23,950 nt of DNA from a virus. Within the stretch, counting starts at the first letter, position 1. Each line of letters starts with the position of its first letter. Both the position numbers and the translations under genes were made by a program. Shown here piece by piece: positions 1 to 9,246 of the stretch. Where the stretch lies: positions 1 through 23,950 of IMG/VR virus record IMGVR_UViG_3300008221_000030, one strand, 5' to 3'. Below the pieces are notes generated by a model that saw nothing but the letters and a program-made list of their open reading frames with translations, made no database searches and was not told the origin of the DNA.

Positions 1-1
1 C

Positions 2-1855
2 CCGGCTATGGCGCAAGCTATGCCGATGGACCCCGGAATGCCAATGGGGATGGAGGTAGGCAACGCGCCGCCGGTAAATTTTAGATACGGCGGCTCGGTC
101 GCCTATATGCAGGCCGGGGGCGAACCTACTTTAGTTTCGGAGTACGAGGCTGTACGCCCAACGTACCAAAATATTATGGGGGATTTCCGTGCGGAAGACG
201 CGGCGGCGTTTGAGGAACAAAAAAACCTGACACAAGGGCAAATGTTCTTTGACGTAGCTAATACGGCTTTGGCTTTTGCATCGCCCGGTTCTACGCAAAT
301 GAGCCCGGCGCAACGGTTAGCCGAAGCGGCAACAGAAACAAAACTTTTAGACAAGTTTGGGGCTCGTGCGCAGTCTCTGCAAGACTTGACGGCTAAACAA
401 AAAGCCGCCGAGCGTTCAGACCGTAGATCTTTGGATTTAGCGGCGCTTGGGTCGGCCGAAAAATCAATGGATAGATTTGAAGCTTCTAAACTGGCTTTAG
501 AAAAAGCGCGGCTTAGTAGGACTGGGATGAAACAAGTACAGTGGGTACACGAAGACTCCGAGACATTTCCGACGCTTATGCGAGACATAAATAACATGTC
601 ACAAGAAGACTCGGCCACGTTGTATGGGCTTGGGTACACCCCTATTTCGGTCTCGTCAGGATCACGGGCCAGAGTAACTCCTAAGATGATGCTTCTTGTA
701 AGCAGCGACCCTACTATTCCCGATACGGCCATAGACATTAATTCGCTTACTCAGGCGGAAAAAGACAATTATTCGGCGAGGGGCTTTAGTTTTAATACTT
801 TCACCTCAAAAAGCGAGCCGTTAAGTAACAGCATGCAAATCCTTCAGAGCAACAAGGGTCAAAACTTGGCTGCATGGGCCGCGGGTGGAGTAGGTGGTTA
901 CAACGATAACATTGGCGGGGCTCTTCTTGATCTGGCAAGTGACCAAACAAGTGTCGATGATTCGGGGACAATAATTACAAAATCGGCGTCACCTCTTCCG
1001 GCCGGCTTGGCTAACGCTGTAAGGCAAAGAGCGGCTTTAACCGACCCTGCAACCGGAAAACCCCTCTTTCCAGACATACTTACAAATTTTTCCGCAGTCC
1101 TGCCGAAACAGCCTGAAGTTGATTATGGGGATTTAAACGATCCCGAGACCCTTGGTAAGTTGCTTATTACACAAGGTCAGGGTACGGGTTATTTGCCACA
1201 GAAAGTGACCGATAGCTCTGCGTTTAACCTTGCTATACAATCTCCAACGGGAGCAATAAACAAGGACTCCCCAGTGTGGAAACGTATGCAAGGCGATCTT
1301 TATGGCAACGAGGCTTTAGAAAAAGCGTTTGGCCCCGGTGAAGTAACCTCGATTGTTAGAAACTTCTTTGACGGGATTACTCAAGACGTGATAACGACTT
1401 CTGACGGTCAAGTTGATTTAAACGAGGCTCAACAATCTTTGAGAGCCCTAGGGTATCAATATAGAAAATTCTTGATGTCTGCAAGAACCGACCGCTTGTT
1501 AAAAATGGAAGCTGAGGACGTTAGGGCGTTGTCGGAACCCTTTGAGCCCGGAATTTTTAAGCCGGCTGCGGCGGGTTTGACCGCGATAAAATCGGCGAAA
1601 AAACAAGTTGCCGATACTATGAGACTGTTAGCAAAATCACAACCTGATTTCCGTAATGGCACGAAGACGAAAGAGACTGCCGCAGACAAAAACCTGATGA
1701 ATAGAGCAAAACTCATTATGGTTAATCTGACGGCGTTTGAAACAAACTTGAGTAATCACCTAGATAACCCTAAAAATAAAACAGGTTCCAGTGCGGATAT
1801 GGATAAAACTGCGCTAAATAATCTTGTGAACCTGACCCTGACCCCGACCCTATAG
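2..1855 (+). CDS. Putative virion structural protein, 5'-truncated by the window
   Basis: The frame is already open at base 2 and the first ATG is at base 8. The first 20 or so residues are rich in Met, Pro and Gly, followed by an RYGGSVAYMQAGG stretch. Such low-complexity Met/Pro segments with a GG-V-x-x-M-x-x-GG motif usually lie inside marine phage virion proteins, so the true start is probably upstream of the window. At least 615 residues are present. From about residue 60 the protein is mostly helical and charged, with Ala-rich stretches and no enzymatic motif or membrane helix. It lies 16 bp upstream of the giant virion gene on the same strand, which supports a late structural role (internal or tail-associated). 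The exact function is not recognisable. An ATG start at base 8 remains possible, but no ribosome-binding site can be seen at the window edge. Confidence 0.6.
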   Translation, partial: PAMAQAMPMDPGMPMGMEVGNAPPVNFRYGGSVAYMQAGGEPTLVSEYEAVRPTYQNIMGDFRAEDAAAFEEQKNLTQGQMFFDVANTALAFASPGSTQMSPAQRLAEAATETKLLDKFGARAQSLQDLTAKQKAAERSDRRSLDLAALGSAEKSMDRFEASKLALEKARLSRTGMKQVQWVHEDSETFPTLMRDINNMSQEDSATLYGLGYTPISVSSGSRARVTPKMMLLVSSDPTIPDTAIDINSLTQAEKDNYSARGFSFNTFTSKSEPLSNSMQILQSNKGQNLAAWAAGGVGGYNDNIGGALLDLASDQTSVDDSGTIITKSASPLPAGLANAVRQRAALTDPATGKPLFPDILTNFSAVLPKQPEVDYGDLNDPETLGKLLITQGQGTGYLPQKVTDSSAFNLAIQSPTGAINKDSPVWKRMQGDLYGNEALEKAFGPGEVTSIVRNFFDGITQDVITTSDGQVDLNEAQQSLRALGYQYRKFLMSARTDRLLKMEAEDVRALSEPFEPGIFKPAAAGLTAIKSAKKQVADTMRLLAKSQPDFRNGTKTKETAADKNLMNRAKLIMVNLTAFETNLSNHLDNPKNKTGSSADMDKTALNNLVNLTLTPTL

Positions 1856-1871
1856 AAAAGGTAGACAACTA

Positions 1872-4800
1872 ATGGCCGTACCTACGACGCCCACGGGGCC
1901 TCTTAACGTAAATCCTGTTTTTCCACCCCCTGCCGTGTTACAGCAGGAGGCGGATGATGCGGCTGATCTTGAGCGTTTAGCGGCTCAGTCCGGGGAAAGC
2001 CTTGTTAATTTTAACGACCCTGCGTTTTTTAGAAAGCTTATTGAAAAGCAAGGACTCGAGTCCGTAACAGACGATGTCGTAAGACTAGCTAATAATCAGG
2101 TGGACGGGTATGAATTTAATCTTGAGGGCATGTTGGACGGCACGGCATCTATTTTTGACGGTCTGCCTAGCTTTCAAGATAAGAAAAGCCCCGGAGAAAG
2201 GGCCCAGACCTTAGAGCAAGTTTTAACACTATTTTCAGATGTACAAGATGGGGTCGAAACAGGTAACCCCGTTATTGATTCAAGCACGGGGGAGCAGGTA
2301 GTTGACCCCGAAACGGGGCAGGCTCAGTTCTACGACCCTCTTTTTGGGCCTAGAATGACTGCGGTTGGATTGGGCGTTAAAGAAGCCATTATTCCGGCGG
2401 TAACAAGCACCGCGGCTGCCGTCGCAGGGGCCACCTTGGCAACGGCCGCCGTTGCACCTTATGCGGCGACAGTATCTTTAGCAAACCCTCTTTTGGGATT
2501 GGGTTTAACGGGCGGTGCTTTTATAGCCGGAGGCTTAACGTCGGCCGTTGCCGGAGGAATATTTGGAGACGCTGTTGATGATCTTATTTATGACGACCCC
2601 GATCCTATTTTAATACCGTCCTTACAGAAGTATTACAATGCCGCGGAGACCGGTACATACATGTTGGCGGGATCAGCAAGTGTCCCGGTCTTAGCGGCTA
2701 AACTGCCCGGTCCTCGTATTGTAGAAGCGTTTCAAGGCCGGAAGTTCTTAGATGCGTGGAAGACCGCTAGTTCAGGTTCCGCTAATTCAATAGATGACCT
2801 AAGTCGCGCTACAGTAGAAGCTTTAGGCTCACAAAATGCGGCAAGAGCTTTAGCGACTCGTTCCGTCGAACCGGGCGCATCCAAGCTCGGAAATGTGCTA
2901 CAGAAGTTGCGTACTGATCCCACAAAAGGTCCAAGATCGGTAAGAGCTTTTCAAGCCCTAACTGAAGGCAGTGCCCGAAATTCTGCCGACATTCTGTCAG
3001 GCAATAAAACACTCTTAGGTTTTGAAGCCTTATACGCGGCCGCCTCAGCCAGTGGAGCTTTTGTTGCAGAAGCGGTTGACCCTAACGCTCCGGGTACTAG
3101 ATTGGCTTTGGAAATCGCCCCTCCCGTTTCGGTTCCGGCGGCCTTAAAGCTTGGAATATGGACAACAAAAGGTGTTATAAACGGTGCCCAAGGTCTTTAT
3201 GATGGGCTATCCACTAAAGGTTTGGAAAAAACGGGTGATCGCATTGAGAGCATTCTATCGGTAGAAGCCGATTCCCGTTTATATAATTACTTGATGGAAC
3301 AACCCGAGTTTAAAAATTCCAACGACCCCAAAGAAAAAATGAATTTGTTCATTAAGTATATGTTGGACCCTGAAGTAGACTTAGGCCCCTCGGAGGCCGC
3401 CGTAGACGGTGCCCGTTTAGTTGATAAAAAACTTATTGAGGCTTTCGATGTTGGGCCATCACGATCTTTGATTCCCGGTGACGAATTTGGTCCCGTTGTA
3501 GAGCGGCTTAATTTAGAACTAGAAACCTCTAGCAATGCGTTGTCGATAGCCACTGACCGCGGTAGAGATCAATTTATTCAAAACGCCTTGCGCAAAATTG
3601 AAGCCCTAGAAGCATCGGGTAATCCAGAAGCTTTACAAATTGCGGCAGTTGTTAAACAGGGTTTAATAGAAGAAGACATCCTAAAAACTTTAACCGGAAA
3701 ACTCAGCAAGTTAGACGACGCTTTATTAAAAGTTTACGGGGGTGAATCTATTCCGGAAGATGTTGGTTTAGACCTTAGCCCTAAGATTTTTGATCTTTTA
3801 AAACAAACTATATCCGCTCAAAAACAACGTCAAAACCAATTGTGGAATAAAATAGGGGACTTTCAATTAACATCGTTTGAGTCAATAGCTCCGGACGGTA
3901 CTCTTGTAGAAACAAATGTTCCAAACATTGTGAGTATTTTTGAGGTCCCTAACATAGGCTTCAAGGGCCTAAAATTCAGGACCCAAGGCGCACAAGATGA
4001 GTTCGACACTATTTTAGGAGGGTACAAAAAAGACATTGAAGAAATAAGCGAGTTTTTTCAACCGCAAGCCGGGAGGGATCTTGAACTTAATGGTACCCCT
4101 GTTCCTTTTGAAATCGCAGAAGTTCAGTTGCCGTCTCAAAAAAGATTGGAGAAGCTACTAGACCAGTTAGCCGGTACAGGCTATGAAAATCAACCTATCC
4201 GGCAGCTTATACTTTTGGAGGAAGCCGGAGCACCCCCTGAAGTTCAAATTAAAAAGTTTCGAGAACTGGCGAACGCGGCAAGAAACGATGCGGTTCTTGA
4301 AGAAGGCGGTGTTGCGCGTAATACTTCAACCTTAACTTTAGCCAAGGCTTTCGACGAGCAAGCTACATTAATCGCAACGACGGCTCGCCGGGAAAAAGAA
4401 GTTTCTCAAACAAATGCGGAACAATTGTTACTTAGGAAAAAATTTGCAGCGGAACAACCTCCCGTGGAGATCGCGGTAAACCCGTATGATTTAAGGAAAG
4501 CTAGGGAGATTCTCTCGAACCTTAAAGACAAACAACGCAGCTTAACGAATGGGTCAAACCCCAATTATCAACAAGGGATGAATGTGGGTTTTCTCATAAA
4601 AGCCATAGAGCAAGACTTAGATGTTAGGAATATAGCTAGAACTTTGCCTACCGTCGATGCGGAAGGTGGTGTTTTGACTAAGGAAGCTCAACAAATTGTA
4701 AAAGACTATACGGATGCTACAAGTTACTCGCGAGCAGTTAACAACGTGTGGACTAGAACAATTGTTGGTAAGCTTGACAACACCGGGTCGGATGGTTCGA

Positions 4801-6539
4801 CTAGATTCGACCCCGAAAATTTGTTAAAAATGTTTAGAGAAGGTGGTTCTCCCGTTTCGGCAAAAAGAGTTCAACAAATACTACGGGTTGCCCAACAATT
4901 TGATGACAACACTGTAAAAAAAGTTACTAATGACCCGGCGTTTCCGGAGTTTGCGAGCGAAAAATTTAAGGGCATAGAATCTACGACGTATGTCAACCGG
5001 AGTGGAGAAGTAGTGACACAACCGTTTAATGCGGGAGGTGTGGAGAAATCAGTTAATGAGGCGGTAGAATCCGTAATCCGAAACAGTTTGCGCCGATTTT
5101 CTAAGGAAGGAGAGATAGACCCGGTTACGGGTGAACAACGGTACACAATAAACGCTGACGCGTTGCATAAGTTTAACAGCAGTACCGAGGGCCAACAGTT
5201 ACTTTCTTTTTTCCCGGACATTAAAACAGATTTAGCAACTGTGGATAGGGCTATGGTGTTGTTACGCTCAGAGCAGCAAGGTAATATTGCGTTACGGAAA
5301 ACTCCGGAAAACATAGCTTTTGAAAAATTTGCCAACGCTTCTTCAAACAACGGCGGAGTTGTTTCAAGCATTGTTTCGGATAAAAATGGAAATTCCCCCC
5401 TGCTGTTGAAATCTATAGTCAACGGTATCGTAAAGCAAGGCGATATCAAAGTCCTTGCAAAGGGGGCCGACAACTTACCCATTTTAGACTCTAAGGGTAA
5501 CCAAACCTTTATTACATACACCGAAAAAGAGGCTTTAGAAGGATTTCGTAGCGCCATATTATCTTATGCCGTACAGTCCGCCGGGGGTGCCGGAACGGGT
5601 TTTAATGCAAAAACATTTTATTCTAAATTATTTGATCCCATGGACAACACTGACGCTTCAAAGAATTTCAAGCTAATTGACTTTATGAAGAATAACGGTT
5701 TGTTAGGAGACAAGACTCCCGACGCTAAAACAGGCAAGTCCGAAGCCGATTTATATGTAGAAAACTTAAAGGATTATGTTGCTCAAATAAACGAAGTAGA
5801 TACTTATTTTCAAACAAACAGCACGTCGCCAATATTGTTTAAAGACCTAAGCATTGCCAAACTGGGGGCAGCGCGGGTAACGGGAGCGGTAAGCGCAAGT
5901 ATGGCTTTTAAGTTTATCAAAAGGCAGTTGGAAAAATTAGGCCTCGATATGGGCGATACAATGGCGGCGTCCTTTACGGTTAACAGTCTTGGTTCACAAA
6001 TGGCCGTCAATCTTTTTGCGACAGGGCCCGAGTCCCACGTTATTGCGACTATGACTAAGATCATGGAAAACCCTAAATTACTGGCGCTATCCTTGAAAAA
6101 AGCGGGTACCGAAGAAGTTTTGCAAAAAAGACTTATTGATATGTACGAAATACTTTCAGCGCCTATTAACCGTCGTCTTCCTGTTATAAACAGGGATATT
6201 AATGCTGATGAAAAAGCCACATTGTCGGTACCCGCAGGGGTTCTTAATGTTGTTCCCAAAGCCTTGGGGGAAGGTTTTGAAATCTTAGAGGGAGCGGGAC
6301 AGACGCCGGTAGGTGTGGACGACCCTAATCCCATAACAACTAAGCGTCCGATTAGACAACCAGTTGCCCAACTTCAGGAACCACGGCTTTCGACTCCCCC
6401 GAGAGCCGCGGTTCCCGTTGCTCCGCCCACGGCCCGGCCCACCGGGCCCGTGGACCGGAACCAATATGCCGCAATGTTTCCTAACGACATGGCGTCGGGT
6501 TTAATTAGGCAACAGGGTATAGGTAGTTTAATGGGGTGA
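1872..6539 (+). CDS. Large putative internal virion / DNA-ejection protein (1555 aa)
   Basis: A very long ORF on the late strand. Residues about 172-232 form a small-residue-rich hydrophobic block (many Ala, Gly, Val) of the kind that could insert in a membrane. The rest is helical and charged. The C-terminus is Pro-rich from about residue 1490 and ends in a short tail with AAMFPND and LIRQQGIGSL motifs, a pattern I recall from large marine phage virion proteins. Length, position after another structural gene and the amphipathic/hydrophobic block fit the internal core or ejection proteins of podovirus-like phages, but no lytic transglycosylase motif or other enzyme signature is visible. The ATG follows a weak AAAGG about 12 bases upstream. 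The following gene starts 4 bp after the stop. A tape-measure protein is an alternative, though regular heptad repeats are not obvious. Confidence 0.6.
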   Translation: MAVPTTPTGPLNVNPVFPPPAVLQQEADDAADLERLAAQSGESLVNFNDPAFFRKLIEKQGLESVTDDVVRLANNQVDGYEFNLEGMLDGTASIFDGLPSFQDKKSPGERAQTLEQVLTLFSDVQDGVETGNPVIDSSTGEQVVDPETGQAQFYDPLFGPRMTAVGLGVKEAIIPAVTSTAAAVAGATLATAAVAPYAATVSLANPLLGLGLTGGAFIAGGLTSAVAGGIFGDAVDDLIYDDPDPILIPSLQKYYNAAETGTYMLAGSASVPVLAAKLPGPRIVEAFQGRKFLDAWKTASSGSANSIDDLSRATVEALGSQNAARALATRSVEPGASKLGNVLQKLRTDPTKGPRSVRAFQALTEGSARNSADILSGNKTLLGFEALYAAASASGAFVAEAVDPNAPGTRLALEIAPPVSVPAALKLGIWTTKGVINGAQGLYDGLSTKGLEKTGDRIESILSVEADSRLYNYLMEQPEFKNSNDPKEKMNLFIKYMLDPEVDLGPSEAAVDGARLVDKKLIEAFDVGPSRSLIPGDEFGPVVERLNLELETSSNALSIATDRGRDQFIQNALRKIEALEASGNPEALQIAAVVKQGLIEEDILKTLTGKLSKLDDALLKVYGGESIPEDVGLDLSPKIFDLLKQTISAQKQRQNQLWNKIGDFQLTSFESIAPDGTLVETNVPNIVSIFEVPNIGFKGLKFRTQGAQDEFDTILGGYKKDIEEISEFFQPQAGRDLELNGTPVPFEIAEVQLPSQKRLEKLLDQLAGTGYENQPIRQLILLEEAGAPPEVQIKKFRELANAARNDAVLEEGGVARNTSTLTLAKAFDEQATLIATTARREKEVSQTNAEQLLLRKKFAAEQPPVEIAVNPYDLRKAREILSNLKDKQRSLTNGSNPNYQQGMNVGFLIKAIEQDLDVRNIARTLPTVDAEGGVLTKEAQQIVKDYTDATSYSRAVNNVWTRTIVGKLDNTGSDGSTRFDPENLLKMFREGGSPVSAKRVQQILRVAQQFDDNTVKKVTNDPAFPEFASEKFKGIESTTYVNRSGEVVTQPFNAGGVEKSVNEAVESVIRNSLRRFSKEGEIDPVTGEQRYTINADALHKFNSSTEGQQLLSFFPDIKTDLATVDRAMVLLRSEQQGNIALRKTPENIAFEKFANASSNNGGVVSSIVSDKNGNSPLLLKSIVNGIVKQGDIKVLAKGADNLPILDSKGNQTFITYTEKEALEGFRSAILSYAVQSAGGAGTGFNAKTFYSKLFDPMDNTDASKNFKLIDFMKNNGLLGDKTPDAKTGKSEADLYVENLKDYVAQINEVDTYFQTNSTSPILFKDLSIAKLGAARVTGAVSASMAFKFIKRQLEKLGLDMGDTMAASFTVNSLGSQMAVNLFATGPESHVIATMTKIMENPKLLALSLKKAGTEEVLQKRLIDMYEILSAPINRRLPVINRDINADEKATLSVPAGVLNVVPKALGEGFEILEGAGQTPVGVDDPNPITTKRPIRQPVAQLQEPRLSTPPRAAVPVAPPTARPTGPVDRNQYAAMFPNDMASGLIRQQGIGSLMG

Positions 6540-6543
6540 TGTC

Positions 6544-6753
6544 ATGGGTTTACAGCTTGTATTTGCGCTGATCGTATCGGTAAAAGGGGTCGTAGACCCC
6601 AATAACACTAGCTATTGGGAATCTGTGCAACGGTGCAGGTATTTTGCTACGGAGTTAACAATACAGGGAACACGCCGTAAATACGTTACGCCCGTGTTTG
6701 CGTACTGTGTCCCAAAATACGTCAATCCTGAAAAAGTGACGATTTACAGATGA
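6544..6753 (+). CDS. Small conserved phage protein of unknown function (69 aa)
   Basis: The ATG lies 4 bp after the preceding stop, with the GGGGTGA at the end of the upstream gene as ribosome-binding sequence, so translation is probably coupled. The product begins with a short hydrophobic strand (LVFALIVSVKG) and has a middle section with RCRYFATEL and a C-terminal AYCVPKYV. Two spaced cysteines (in RCRYF and AYC) and this layout match small late-region proteins I recall from marine phages, whose role is unknown. The stop overlaps the next start by 4 bp (ATGA). A minor virion component or a late accessory protein is the most that can be inferred. Confidence 0.65.
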   Translation: MGLQLVFALIVSVKGVVDPNNTSYWESVQRCRYFATELTIQGTRRKYVTPVFAYCVPKYVNPEKVTIYR

Positions 6754-7226
6754 TAGATCCACTCTCAGCCATAGCTGCGGCCACGGCGGCGTTTAATGCT
6801 GTCCAAAAACTAGTCGCTAGTGGACAGGGCATTGAAAATACCATGGGCCAACTGGGCAAATGGTACGGTGCTATCGCCGACCTGTCCGAGGCTGAGAAAC
6901 AAGCTGAAAACCCGCCACTGTTCAAGAAAATTGTGATGGGCGCGTCCGTAGAGCAAGAAGCGATGCAGATTTATGGCGCGAGAAAGAAAGCCGCTGCGCA
7001 AGAAAAGCAGTTGCGCGAGCTTCTAATGTATACTTACGGGATCGACGGGTACAAAGAGTTAGTCGATCTGCGTCGGAAAATTAAAAACCAACGCGAGAAG
7101 ACAGTTTTCGCACAAGCCCGCAGGCGCAAAGCTTTTTTTTGGGGTACCATACAAAGCATTTTAATTCTGGCAATGGCCGGTACTATATTCAAAATTTTTA
7201 ACCTAATTTATAATGCCGGAGTTTAA
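6750..7226 (+). CDS. Conserved phage protein with C-terminal membrane helix (158 aa)
   Basis: The gene starts in a 4-bp ATGA overlap with the previous stop. Residues 1-30 form an Ala-rich amphipathic helix. Residues about 35-125 are charged and helical, with PPLFKKI and a GIDGYKELVDLRRKI segment. An Arg/Lys-rich stretch (ARRRKA) precedes a hydrophobic helix at about residues 129-150 near the C-terminus, so a single-pass or tail-anchored membrane protein is likely, with the basic stretch on the cytoplasmic side. Proteins of this pattern recur beside virion genes of marine phages without assigned function. Its place at the end of the late region makes a virion or lysis-associated role possible. 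It does not look like a canonical holin, because the membrane segment is C-terminal and single. Confidence 0.65.
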   Translation: MIDPLSAIAAATAAFNAVQKLVASGQGIENTMGQLGKWYGAIADLSEAEKQAENPPLFKKIVMGASVEQEAMQIYGARKKAAAQEKQLRELLMYTYGIDGYKELVDLRRKIKNQREKTVFAQARRRKAFFWGTIQSILILAMAGTIFKIFNLIYNAGV

Positions 7227-7227
7227 T

Positions 7228-7350
7228 ATGACAGACCTCAGTAAAGATCAAACTAAAAAAATGATAAAAGAACTGAAGAACGCCTCTCGATTACACGCTA
7301 ATCAAGCAAAAACATTAGAGAAGACGCTAAAGAAAACTAAAAAAGCTTAG
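7228..7350 (+). CDS. Lysine-rich micro-protein (40 aa)
   Basis: This ORF starts 1 bp after the preceding stop. The product is highly basic: about a third of its residues are Lys, with a core of KNASRLHANQAKTLEKTLKK that is predicted to be helical. Similar 40-60 residue proteins with a K-x-A-S-x-x-H-A-x-Q-x-K core occur in marine phages as I recall them, always without function. The tight packing between two other late genes and the clean helix favour a real gene. No strong ribosome-binding site is visible, so coupling to the upstream gene is likely. The basic helix could bind nucleic acid, but this is inference only. Confidence 0.5.
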   Translation: MTDLSKDQTKKMIKELKNASRLHANQAKTLEKTLKKTKKA

Positions 7351-7364
7351 AAGAAGTGCGTTAA

Positions 7365-7697
7365 ATGGACCCTATCCTAGAGCATCATTACAACAACCTC
7401 GCGGAAAATAAAGCCGTTAATAATGAAGACGGCTCTGTTTCCACGGTTTTTACCGCGCAAGTTGATATTAACGGGAAACCTACTCTTATACCTACAGTTT
7501 GGGATGGTGAGGTTATTTCAACGGAAGAGGCTACCGAAAAAGCGGTAAGCTCGGGTGTGACATGGCCTACGGCAGATACACATCCGGAACTACGAGAATA
7601 CGACAAGAAACTGCACAAAGACATGAAGCCAATGTCTCAAGAAGAAGCCTTGAAGTTTCTCGAAGTATTTAAAGCAGGGAAAAGAGACATTATTTAG
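7365..7697 (+). CDS. Conserved phage protein with PTLIPTVWDG motif (110 aa)
   Basis: The central part carries NGKPTLIPTVWDGEVIS, followed by a GVTWPTADTHPE segment and a YDKKLHKDMKPM helix. This block (IPTVWDG, then a W-P-x-x-D/N-T turn and a helix ending in H-x-x-M) is a widespread small phage module. It occurs either alone or embedded in larger virion or internal proteins, and its biochemical function is unknown to me. This copy stands alone. The stop overlaps by 4 bp, tail to tail, with the opposite-strand helicase, so this is the last gene of the left rightward unit. No hairpin terminator is seen between them, and transcription may run into the antisense of the helicase gene. Confidence 0.7.
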   Translation: MDPILEHHYNNLAENKAVNNEDGSVSTVFTAQVDINGKPTLIPTVWDGEVISTEEATEKAVSSGVTWPTADTHPELREYDKKLHKDMKPMSQEEALKFLEVFKAGKRDII

Positions 7698-9151
7698 GTT
7701 AACCAGTCCTTAGTGTTTTCACCAAGCACCTGCCCGGCTAAATCTATTTTCCCGCGTAACGCGCCTAAGATCTTTTCGTCAATAGTCCCGGGAGACACTA
7801 GGTCGATATAGGTTACCGCCTTTTTCTGCCCTATTCGGTGCGCACGGTCCTCGGACTGTAGTCTAATTTCCAAGTCATAGCTGTTGCTAAAGTATACAAC
7901 GGTGTTGGCGGCCGTCAAAGTGATGCCGTATCCGCCAGTTTTAGGCTGTCCGATAAAGAACCTTAGCTCCGAATCAGGTTTTTGAAACTCTTCTACGATG
8001 TTCTGCCTTTCATCTTGTTCCGTGGCACCGTAATAGGTGGCAACCGAATTAGGCCCAAAACGCTCGCCTAACGCCTTTGCGATCTGCTTGATATCATGGG
8101 TATAGGACGCCCAGATAATGGCCTTACCCTGCAATTCATCGGTTATTTCAAGCAACTCGTCCAAGCGTCTACTTGGAAGCAACTCTATTTCCCCGTCATC
8201 CGGTTGTAAGAACCCGCAACAGATTTGTTGCAAACGCATGATCTGCGTTAAGACGCTTGCCGTCGTTGCCAACTCGCCGCTTTCCAGTTTGGCTAGTGCT
8301 AACTTTTGCATCTGGTTGTACACTCGGATTTGTTCCGGCGTCAACTGCACGTCTCTGCGGATGTAAAGCTTTGCCGGTAAATCTAAGCAGTCTACCTTTA
8401 GTACCCTGTTGCTAAACTTATCTAACTTAACATTTAGCTCGTCTAAACGGCGGTATCCCGTAATCTCTTGAAAACTGCGCTGACCCATAACCCGGCGTTG
8501 CACGATAGAGTACCGGCTTTGAAAGGCAAAGAAGCTATTGAACTCCAGAGCCTTCGCGTTGAGAAACAAGCACTGGCTAAACAGATCCATCGGGGACTTT
8601 GTGATAGGACTTCCAGTGAGGATGCGGCGATACTTGCTTATCTTGTTCATCCCAATAATGTTTTTTGTGCGAGCGGCTTTACGGTTCTTAATAGTCGTAG
8701 ATTCGTCTACGATAACCATGTTATCCGGGTTTTTCCTCAAGAACTGATAGGCAATGTTCGCGGCCCTCGGTGTAGAGAAAGCCTCTGTATTCATAACAAA
8801 TATCTTGAGACTTCCATCGGAGTTATTTGTAAAGTCCTCCAGTTCAGCTTGATACTTCTTTGACGTACTAGGTATCCACCGCAGAACAGTACGCTCTATC
8901 CTATCTGGCACATGCGTAGGTATTTCACCCCGAATCCAGTTGTCGTACACCCCTTTAGGGGCCACAACTAAGCAGGCGTTTATTTTGTTATCCTCGTAAA
9001 GCATGGATATCGTATCCAATGCTACCTTTGTCTTTCCCGTACCCATTTCCATGAGAAGAGCATAGTAGTCCTTGTCCCACGAATCAGACAGGGCCTGCAT
9101 CTGATGGGTAAAAGGTTCGGTTTTAAACTTGAAGTCGTTTATTTTAATCAT
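7694..9151 (-). CDS. SNF2-like superfamily 2 DNA helicase/translocase (485 aa)
   Basis: A DNA-dependent ATPase of the SNF2/DEAD superfamily, expected to remodel or unwind DNA during phage replication or recombination. Motifs are in order: Q-like FTHQ at 14-17, Walker A MGTGKT at 36-41, motif Ia VVAPKGV, motif II VDES at 148-151 (in place of the usual DEAH), motif III RRILTGSP at 175-182, motif V GYGITLTAA at 407-415, and motif VI QSEDRAHRIGQ at 432-442, which contains the arginine finger. Both RecA-like lobes are therefore complete, and 485 residues is normal for compact phage members. The ATG has an AGAGGAA ribosome-binding site. It is the only gene on the minus strand, expressed from the 95-bp divergent region at 9152-9246. 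Confidence in the family is high, but its partner and substrate are unknown. Confidence 0.9.
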   Translation of the reverse strand: MIKINDFKFKTEPFTHQMQALSDSWDKDYYALLMEMGTGKTKVALDTISMLYEDNKINACLVVAPKGVYDNWIRGEIPTHVPDRIERTVLRWIPSTSKKYQAELEDFTNNSDGSLKIFVMNTEAFSTPRAANIAYQFLRKNPDNMVIVDESTTIKNRKAARTKNIIGMNKISKYRRILTGSPITKSPMDLFSQCLFLNAKALEFNSFFAFQSRYSIVQRRVMGQRSFQEITGYRRLDELNVKLDKFSNRVLKVDCLDLPAKLYIRRDVQLTPEQIRVYNQMQKLALAKLESGELATTASVLTQIMRLQQICCGFLQPDDGEIELLPSRRLDELLEITDELQGKAIIWASYTHDIKQIAKALGERFGPNSVATYYGATEQDERQNIVEEFQKPDSELRFFIGQPKTGGYGITLTAANTVVYFSNSYDLEIRLQSEDRAHRIGQKKAVTYIDLVSPGTIDEKILGALRGKIDLAGQVLGENTKDWLT

Positions 9152-9166
9152 TTAGTTAAATTCCTC

Positions 9167-9194
9167 TTGACAGTTTACGAGTATAAGATAATAT
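9167..9194 (+). promoter_or_regulatory. Sigma70-like promoter for the replication operon
   Basis: A perfect TTGACA at 9167-9172 is followed after 16 bp by TAATAT at 9189-9194. GATAAT at 9187-9192 is a better hexamer but only 14 bp away. Transcription would start near 9200 and read into the gene at 9247, which has AAGGAG at 9233-9238. The element overlaps the opposite-strand promoter at 9180-9207. Confidence 0.6.
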
Positions 9195-9207
9195 AGAGCT
9201 TTGTCAA
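9180..9207 (-). promoter_or_regulatory. Sigma70-like promoter for the SNF2-like helicase
   Basis: Read on the minus strand, TTGACA (9207-9202) is followed after 16 bp by TATACT (9185-9180). That gives a perfect -35 and a 5/6 -10. The start point would be near 9173, giving a leader of about 20 bases before the helicase ATG at 9151. Its -10 region lies inside the spacer of the plus-strand promoter. Confidence 0.6.
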
Positions 9208-9246
9208 GACCCAACCGGTGTCTTTAATAACGAAGGAGTAAACGCG

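Noticed and set aside
4871-5557. Long minus-strand open frame (228 codons) opposite the giant virion gene
   Set aside because: It lies wholly antisense to a well-supported 1555-residue gene, has Ser/Leu-rich composition typical of antisense frames, and has no ribosome-binding site or motif.
8468-8863. Plus-strand open frame (131 codons) opposite the SNF2-like helicase
   Set aside because: It is antisense to helicase motifs II and III, with no start signals and no recognisable domain.
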